64,000 nt of DNA, taken from positions 129,726 to 193,725 of the forward strand of contig NW_017264193.1 of the NCBI RefSeq assembly GCF_001619985.1, in the 5' to 3' direction. Position 1 is the stretch's first letter. Each line of letters opens with the position of its first letter. Below the pieces are notes generated by a model. That model was not told the DNA's origin. It saw only the letters and a program-made list of their open reading frames with translations, and made no database searches. This document shows positions 57,306 to 64,000 of this stretch, one piece after another. The DNA comes from Xylona heveae TC161 (Eukaryota > Ascomycota > Xylonomycetes > Xylonales > Xylonaceae). The position numbers and the translations under genes were made by a program.

Positions 57306-59103
57306 ATGGCTACCAGTGTGGATGCCAAGCTGCTTAAGCAAACAAAGTTTCCCCCAGAATTCAGCCAAAAAGTTGATATGCGGAAGGTTAACATTGAGGT
57401 TATGAAAAAGTAAGCTTTACTCCCTTACCATCCACCATCATGCCATAGACGAACTGACAAGTTTTATAGATGGATTGCAGGAAAGATCTCAGAGATTTTG
57501 GGCAGCGAGGATGATGTAGTGATAGAGCTTTGCTTCAATTTACTGGAGGGTTCGCGTTTCGTTGGTCGCCCCCATAACCCCAATACGACACCGCAATGAT
57601 CACTAACTCCCATCGCAGCCGGATATCAAAGTTCTGCAGATACAACTCACTGGTTTCTTGGATAAGGATACGCCAAAGTTTTGCAAAGACTTGTGGAATC
57701 TCTGTCTCAGCGCACAATCGAACCCTCAGGGTGTTCCGAAGGAACTTCTTGAAGCGAAGAAACTAGAGCTGATCCAAGAAAAGGTAAGTTTTAAAGGGAA
57801 GCGTCGTTATTTTTCTACATGACAATACTGAGACCGTAAAAGATACAAGCAGAAAATGCGGCCGAAGAGGCCCGCCGCAGGAAAGAGCAAGAGCGAGCTC
57901 GAGACAGAGAGATTGACACCGTTCGTCAAAGGGAACGCGGAGACCGCGGCCGTGCTCGCACTCGGGGTGGTGCACGGGGAGGGCGTGACTTTGACCGTCG
58001 TCCGCGGCGAGATTCTCGATCTCCGCCAGCTCGCCGACGCGGCTCGCCAGAGACAAGTAATTATCGGGGACCTCAACCTAGGCGCGGAGGAGATACATAT
58101 GTTCCTGGCGGTCGGAATCCTCGCACCCGGAGGGAGGACAACTGGCGTCCTCGCTCGCCCCAGCCGAGGTCACGGTCACGCTCCATAACACCTCCCCGAA
58201 GAAGGAGAGACTCAGATCATGAAGACGGGCGGCAAAAGAGACGCCGATACTCGGACCGCCGTCGCTCCACATCCCGTCCAAGAGATGCAAGAAGTAGCAG
58301 AACGCTAGATCGCGGTGATGATCGGGCCAGGTCCATTACTCCAGAATCCTCACGCTCACGTTCACCTAGAAGATATCGAAGGAGATCTCCTTCAACTGCA
58401 TCTCGCAGCCGTTCTCCTCCGCCACGATCGAGACATGTTCGCCGAAGATATTCTAACGTTTCCCGGTCCCGGTCTCGCTCCCGATCCATAAGCCCACGCA
58501 GGGGCCGCTATGAAAAGGCAGACAGGGCCCGACTTTCCCCACCTTCTCGTACCAGTGAATCCCCTGATAACACACGCGCTGATGCTCGCAAGGCCCGGAG
58601 ACATGATCGTGGACGCTTCCGTAGTGTCAGTCGGAGCCGAAGCCGAAGCCGAGATCAAAACCCAGATCGTCGAAAGGAGCGTAGGCACCGCTCAATTGAG
58701 AGATATGAACCTGTGGGAAAACGGAGGCACAGCTCGTCTTCTGTTTCTTCGTCTGATGAAAAACGGCGCAGAAGGGCTGACTCTACCTCCCACCGACCAA
58801 ACAGGCATGAACAATCCCCACGACTATTCTCACCTGAGACTCGGCGTCAGGATAGACCTGCATCTCGCCGCGAAGAGGCAGCACAAGAGGTGGGTAGAGA
58901 TTCAGACTCTTGAGGGTCTGCTGGGCTGTTTTAATTGCTGAAAGTCATTTGAACCACGGTCTTCTGACTCACCTTTTCTGCAGAATGGAGCACAAGCACA
59001 CAAGCCTTCAGTAAACAACGTTCTGAAGGAAAAGCTCCTAAGAGAAAAGGTGTGGGCACTTCGACATTCCGGTAACACCACGACACCCAGCGCTGCACCA
59101 TAA
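57306..59103 (+). CDS. SRRM1-like splicing factor (PWI domain, RS-rich)
   Basis: Nuclear pre-mRNA splicing coactivator; the PWI domain binds RNA and the RS region binds other SR proteins. Five exons: 57306-57409, 57470-57560, 57619-57783, 57843-58889, 58984-59103; 508 residues. The PWI fold spans residues ~10-125 with KFPPEFSQKVDMRKVNIEVMKKWIAGKISEILG and PDIKVLQIQLTGFLDKD. From ~140 onward the protein is Arg/Ser/Asp-rich with RSRSRS and SRSPRR repeats. The C-terminus NVLKEKLLREKVWALRHSG closes a motif typical of SRRM1 fungal relatives. The donor after EGSRF was chosen because only it restores the PDIKVLQ frame. Confidence 0.93.
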
Positions 59104-59875
59104 TCTTACGCAAGTCAAATTATGAAATGACTCGTTAAAGGTCCATAGGGACCAATCTATTGCATTCAAGGACAAAAGGACGCATTCCATTGCATCGTAG
59201 TATCTACACATTTCGGATATGCTTGTAGCTTCAAAATGGATACACAAATTTTAGGATTTAGGTAGAAATATTAGCACGAATACAACCAGAATAATTACGT
59301 ACGTGATCTGAGCAGTCACTATCATATTTCAATGGCAAAGGTTATGTACAAACCTCCATCTGTTTACAAGGTACCGATCAAAATATCTTGTTCCATAAAA
59401 TACTCTCTACCTTTCTCCTGATACATTAAGCCCCCTTCTCTGGAACTTATTCCACCCTTTCTCGGGATTGTCATATGCTCTTCATAGCGAGATGGAAGCA
59501 ATAGTCATCAAATAAGAAAACGTTCAAGAATCTCTGACGCTGCGGAATTTAGCAGCATAATTCATATGAGTCTCTCAGGGGCAATGGAGTCATTCTGAAA
59601 TTATGTTTATGACCTCCTTGAATTTTTGATCGCATTGTTTACACCATCCTGCACCATTTCGTAGTTGGCTGTGTCACGTGCCGTAGGGGTCCAGGAGCCG
59701 CCGAGATCGCGAACAAACACGTCAAACAGGCGAGTTCAATTGCTATCCAACTTACTGACGCATACCGGCCGTTTATCCTCTCTCTCTCTCTCCTTTGGCT
59801 GCTTGGATAACTTCAGTGTTATATTTACCTCAGCGGAGACGCGCCAAGAATTATCAGAGACTTCTTGTCTTCAAC
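59104..59875. other. Intergenic between PWI gene and eaf6
   Basis: 3' flank of the splicing factor and promoter of eaf6, with a short CT repeat (59777-59792) close to the eaf6 start. No gene seen. Confidence 0.5.
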
Positions 59876-60913
59876 ATGGCCGAGAACTTGGTCCCATCGA
59901 CTACAGCAGCGGGAGTAGACTCCCTTCCTCATCCTGCTGCCGACTCTACGCGCGGGTTGCCATATTATGAGAAACTGCGACGTGACCTGCGCGAGACCCT
60001 ACAAAAGAAGAGACTGCTGGATAAAAACATGGTGAGTAGGAAACTTTTGGGCGCAATTTGCCCTTTTCCCCTCAGTATATTGGAGTCGAACCACCCGTCA
60101 AGGAGGATGCTGGGAAATGCGATATCGAAGGATATGGTTTGATTCTGTTTTCTCTAGTGTTATGGGGGGGGGCGGGGGAGGAGGGGGAGGAAGTTTGGCA
60201 TTGAACACCCATCTATCTCGAAAACCATGCTAAGATATCTGTCTAGAGTACACTAGAAGACAGCATCTACCGTTTCGAAACGTCATATCTGGACGACACT
60301 TCCGGCGTGGGCAACATTATTCGCGGTTTCGACAATTACATCAAAGCCACATCTGCCACTGGTCCTGGAGGCGCAGGGAGCGCCGGTGGTGCTGGGGCCG
60401 GAAGACGGAGGGCGGCGGGCGGTATCAACGATGCGGATCGAGTGTTTAGCCGGAGTAGTGTTTCGTACACTGGGGTATGTAATTTAAAGCCCTCCCTTCC
60501 CCCTCTCCCCTCTTTTCAAAGCCTGCTTTATGCACAAGCTTAATTCTTTCCCTCTCGATGACTGCACGCATGTAGTTTCTGTTTTTGCTAATATTTCCCC
60601 CTTTTCGTAACTATAGGAAAACACAGCTGGCGGGACACCAACACCGACGCCATCTGCAGGCGTGAATGCGGGTTCTGGCGCCGGTGCTGCAAGGGATAGT
60701 GCACACGGCACACCTGCAAGCACGGCTAGCGGAAGAGGCGGGAGCGCTGCAGTCGGAGGAGGCTCGACGGTGAAGAAGTCAAAAAAGAACACCGGTGGTG
60801 GAGGTGCCAACGCTTCTTCTTCTGCTGCAGCTGCAGCTGCTGCCGCAGCGACTGATGACGAAGAAGGCGGGAAAGCCACGAAACGAATGAAGATTAGTTA
60901 TGGGAGAGATTGA
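59876..60913 (+). CDS. eaf6: NuA4 histone acetyltransferase subunit Eaf6
   Basis: Small subunit of the NuA4 (and NuA3) acetyltransferase complexes that modify histones H4 and H3. Three exons (59876-60031, 60247-60474, 60617-60913) give 226 residues. The diagnostic block is YYEKLRRDLRETLQKKRLLDKNM joined to LEDSIYRFETSYLDDTSGVGNIIRGFDNYIK, the coiled-coil that binds Epl1/BRPF-type partners, and INDADRVFSRSSVSYTG. The rest is a low-complexity Gly/Ala/Thr-rich tail with a run of eight or more Ala, a Ser/Lys patch and a basic end (KATKRMKISYGRD) that probably guides it to the nucleus. Intron 1 holds a G-rich run. Confidence 0.95.
60164..60190 (+). other. G-rich run able to form a G-quadruplex (eaf6 intron 1)
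   Basis: Nine G, one C, five G, AGGA, five G and two more G: at least four G3 runs within 27 bases on the coding strand. Confidence 0.5.
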
Positions 60914-61895
60914 TATCTCTTGTCTCCTATTTTCGTCACAACTATTTCTTGCTTTAATTTTTTCCCCGCGCTTTCTCCTACCGGCAGTGGATCAGCGTTC
61001 GCTTCTCTTGGGCAGTTTTGAGAAGCAGAGGCGTTATTATGGACGGGAAAGACTAGGCGTTTTCTTTTTCTTTTCGGGGATTGAGACTATGTCAGGGCAC
61101 AAAGGAGGCTGGTCGTTACAACGCACGTCCTTTAAACCCCTCGTGCATGCTACCATGACGTCTTTTTTCATTTCCTTAATCAAAGTACACTTACAAGATT
61201 AAGATGTACGTTTGTTTATTTTGCATTTTACAGATACCCAATATATAAAGCCAAAATAGACTTCTAAAGTTTTCTTATTCATCAGAAGCCAGAAGCCAGA
61301 AAGCAGTGTTGGTGGCATGGAGGAACGAGACGAGAAAAGTCTCGCAGGTTTTACGTTTGTAGTCCGAGAGGAGCGGGATGTTTTGAATCTGTGAAATATC
61401 ACATCGATTGAGATAGGTATATAAGGATATAAAGATAATGATACGGTAGTCATAATTCTTCGTGTGTGTATTCGTTCGTAACTCATTATGTTGTTCCGCG
61501 CTTTCGTTCAGTGACCAAGGTCGGAAGGAAAAAGAGAATAATGAAACCCCGAAAAGTGCGTTATAGTTAAGGCAGGATGTCACGATGTCGCGATGTGGCA
61601 ATCGCAAGAGTAATTATCTACCGTAAAACGGTGAGAGGCCGCGGTGTAAGGTTTATCAAACGAAAAGGACAGACGATCGCGAAGAAAAAGGAAGTTTCGA
61701 GGTATACTAACGAAAGAGAGGAAAAGACTTCAAATGGTCGTTACTCGTGTGATGGGATTATTTTGATGAGGGATGGAAAAAGGGAGCAGAGAAAAAAAAA
61801 AGGAATGAAAAGCAGGAGCGGAGAAAAGGAAAAAGGACTTTGTAACGTTGAGTTTCGAGACTCTTAGAATCAAAACACCAGGAATGCAACCGAGA
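60914..61895. other. 3' flanks of eaf6 and PhoD-like gene
   Basis: Convergent untranslated sequence, A-rich around 61670-61850. The open frames present are low-complexity and unrecognised. Confidence 0.5.
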
Positions 61896-64000
61896 CTAAT
61901 AATAAGACCGTCGCCTGTCATTAGAAGATGCACGTCGCTGAGGAGGATAAAGATGCTCCGATGGCGTAGGGAGTCGGTCGTCAGGGTGGACGCGGTAGTC
62001 GTGATTTACAACGTCTCGGCTTCCAGGGTGGGGATGGTCATGACCGACGACGCCACGATCATGGACATACTCTGCGCTCCCGCGGGCACTGCCTGCCAAC
62101 GACGAGCCGGAGCGCGAGGCAGAATCAACGGAGGAGGCTCCTCGCTGGGGCTTGCGTCTGCGGACCCAATTGAAGAGTGTATTTTTCCGGCTCTTGAGGC
62201 GCGCAACGTTCTCGTCGCCCGGGCCTTGATACCACAGAGCGGGAACGAGCAAGCGGTATGGAGTCGTGATTCCTGCGGGGTCTTTCTGGCTGACTTCGCA
62301 ATTGATGACTACATCGAGGCCACACTCGAGGTTGATATGGTCGTTGATGCCCCCGTCGTTGTTGGCTTGTGCGCCGCCTTTGCGTGCAGCTCGTTCGCTG
62401 AGATCTGTTGGTCGACGAAGGAAAAGGTTTGGCCGCTCGGGATGTCCATTTCTAGGAACAATAGCACTTGCATCGTGTGAGTGATTGCCTTGGTGCCCCG
62501 CATGATGTTGTGCAGTGAAATAGTTGTCTGCGTGCGGCTGATGAGGAGGATTCGAAAGAGGAGGTTGTCTGGGCTCAGATGAATATGGGCCATATGGATG
62601 AGAGGGGTTCTCCACAGCTAGAGACCCTCGACGAGATGAGTTACGCCGAAAGAGACCTCCGCCTGTTCCGTCTCTTTTTGTCAAAGACAGCCTTCGCATA
62701 AGCCCGCCGGGCTGCTGAGGACGACTAGGCGAATGGTCGGGCTCAGACATGGGCGGTGTCGGAGGCGGCGTGGTTCCAGGGTGGTATTCACGAATTGAAG
62801 CCCAATTACGGCGCGGCAGGAGATGCTTGTTGTTTCTTGGCTTTCCGTCAACGTCATGGGTGAACATTGGAATCATATCCTCATCCGTGTCATGATCGAG
62901 ATGATGGACACGGTTTCGCTTGTTTATGGTGTCTGCCATGAGCTCAGGAGGGGGCCTGTTGCGACGAGATAAGTATATGACTGAGAAGGCTCGGAAAACT
63001 GGGTGACTTACGTATTGACAATGGCGGAAGAAATGACATTCGGCATATATCTGTGGTCTTGATCCTTGGGTATACTGAGTTTCGGATTAGAGTAAAATTG
63101 ACCCACAGCAGCCAAGTGAACGTCGCCACCTAGAATAGTGACGCGAACGGACTTTTCAGCCGCCAACTCTTGTAATTCTTGTATAAACCAATTTCTTTCC
63201 CGTTTGTGTTCCTTTGCGGTCCAGTGATCATCTAGGTCGTCTAGGATCTCTACGCCTCCGTCGAATTTATTGACAAACCCACCAAGAACGCCAGTGCGGC
63301 CAATTGCCTTGACGGGATCCATAAGCCGTGAGGTTAAGATATTTTCGAGGAAGTTGAGACGGGGGTATGCAATTGGCACACCTAATATTGATGTTAGCAG
63401 GGAAAAAAATCTTATAAGCAGACTTCTTACCAAGCAACACGATGAGATGTTTTGTTTCCCCTTTGATAATCTCTTGGTGACATCGATCAAAGATAATATC
63501 GTATGTCTCTTCGCAGAAGATTTCGTCTCTCTACTGAAATTAGCAAGGGAAAGAACAGACACGAGTAAGACCATACCATGCGTTCAGTGCGACAATCAAG
63601 CCCGAGGAAAGCGACCTTTCTTCCCAGATGCATGAAGACACTTCTGCTCAATTCATTGATGTATGGCCCAGGAGATGCGCCAAGGAGCCAGCTTGGCTCA
63701 TTCGCTTGTGTCTCGTCCACCACCGACTGGTGCTGAAACAACATGTAGTACTTGAAAGCAACAGCGCCAAGTCCAGTAAATATCGGGGACCGCATGAAAT
63801 GATGAGGATATGACCCATACCCGTCGATAATATCATCTGCTAAAATAAGTAACTAAGAAACCCGCAGAGCTGGCGCGGCGACTTACGATCATCCCAAATG
63901 TTGATCATGGGGATCTGGCAGTTAGCCATGGCAAACAAGCCTTGCGAATACCACATAGCATAGCGATCCAAGTAGAAGCCTTCCAGCTCATCCTGCATCT
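61896..64000 (-). CDS. PhoD-like metallophosphatase, 5' end outside window
   Basis: Fungal PhoD-like phosphatase/phosphodiesterase fold. Visible exons: 63887-64000 (beginning beyond the window), 63577-63836, 63431-63530, 63012-63381 and 61896-62955. Recognisable stretches are NCQIPMINIWDDHDIIDGYGSYP (metal site DDHD), FLGLDCRTERM, HLIVLLGVPIAYPR, the metal-site ILGGDVHLAAVGQ and YMPNVISSAIVNTPPP. The 300-residue C-terminus is Pro/Arg/His-rich, partly disordered, ending in a conserved-looking LLVPALWYQGPGD block and RRRASSND-type basic sequence. A start cannot be given. All junctions keep frame and give the expected motif pairs. Confidence 0.9.

Overview
The window is nuclear DNA of a filamentous ascomycete, most likely a eurotiomycete (Aspergillus/Penicillium relatives). 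The evidence is short GT..AG introns of mostly 50-100 bases, no operons, protein-coding genes on both strands, a FlbC-type conidiation regulator behind a very long non-coding upstream region, and typical fungal housekeeping proteins. I could support 25 protein-coding loci, two of which (eIF4A on the left, a PhoD-like phosphatase on the right) run off the window. I saw no convincing tRNA, rRNA or CRISPR array.

Layout. 1-5.9 kb: eIF4A (-), an F-box/JmjC protein (+), a Ctr copper transporter (-) and 3-hydroxyanthranilate dioxygenase (+). 6.2-7.7 kb: a compositionally different block with a run of seven DNA/RNA hairpins next to an orphan two-exon gene that has its own TATA box. 8-21 kb: a Pcd1-type Nudix hydrolase, an unknown basic protein, ARPC2 and Utp12 sharing a 300-base divergent promoter, EMC6, and a vezatin/Inp2-like membrane protein. 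21-26 kb: PCNA, pyridoxal kinase and dUTPase; PCNA and dUTPase both carry MluI-box-like (ACGCGT/ACGCGA) elements upstream. 26.5-33.2 kb: a BBE-type FAD oxidase and the splicing factor SF3B1/Prp10.

33.2-42.8 kb is almost 10 kb without a gene I can defend. It ends in a pyrimidine-rich, microsatellite-bearing leader in front of the FlbC-like C2H2 gene. 44-49 kb holds more simple repeats and the Sec9 t-SNARE. 49-64 kb: mitochondrial-type adenylate kinase, Mdm38/LETM1, a FAHD1-like hydrolase, two unknown proteins, an SRRM1-like PWI splicing factor, the NuA4 subunit Eaf6 and a PhoD-like phosphatase.

Most genes are single-copy housekeeping functions in translation, ribosome biogenesis, splicing, actin nucleation, membrane traffic and nucleotide or cofactor metabolism; they do not form one pathway. 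The parts least explained by known gene families are the hairpin array and its orphan neighbour (6.2-7.7 kb) and the long region upstream of the C2H2 gene. Several gene models have unusual small-scale structure: a start codon split by an intron in PCNA, an 11-base internal exon in pyridoxal kinase, a 10-base first coding exon in SF3B1, and two stop-free introns whose length is a multiple of three. All splice sites below were placed by eye from reading frame, family alignment from memory and GT/AG signals.
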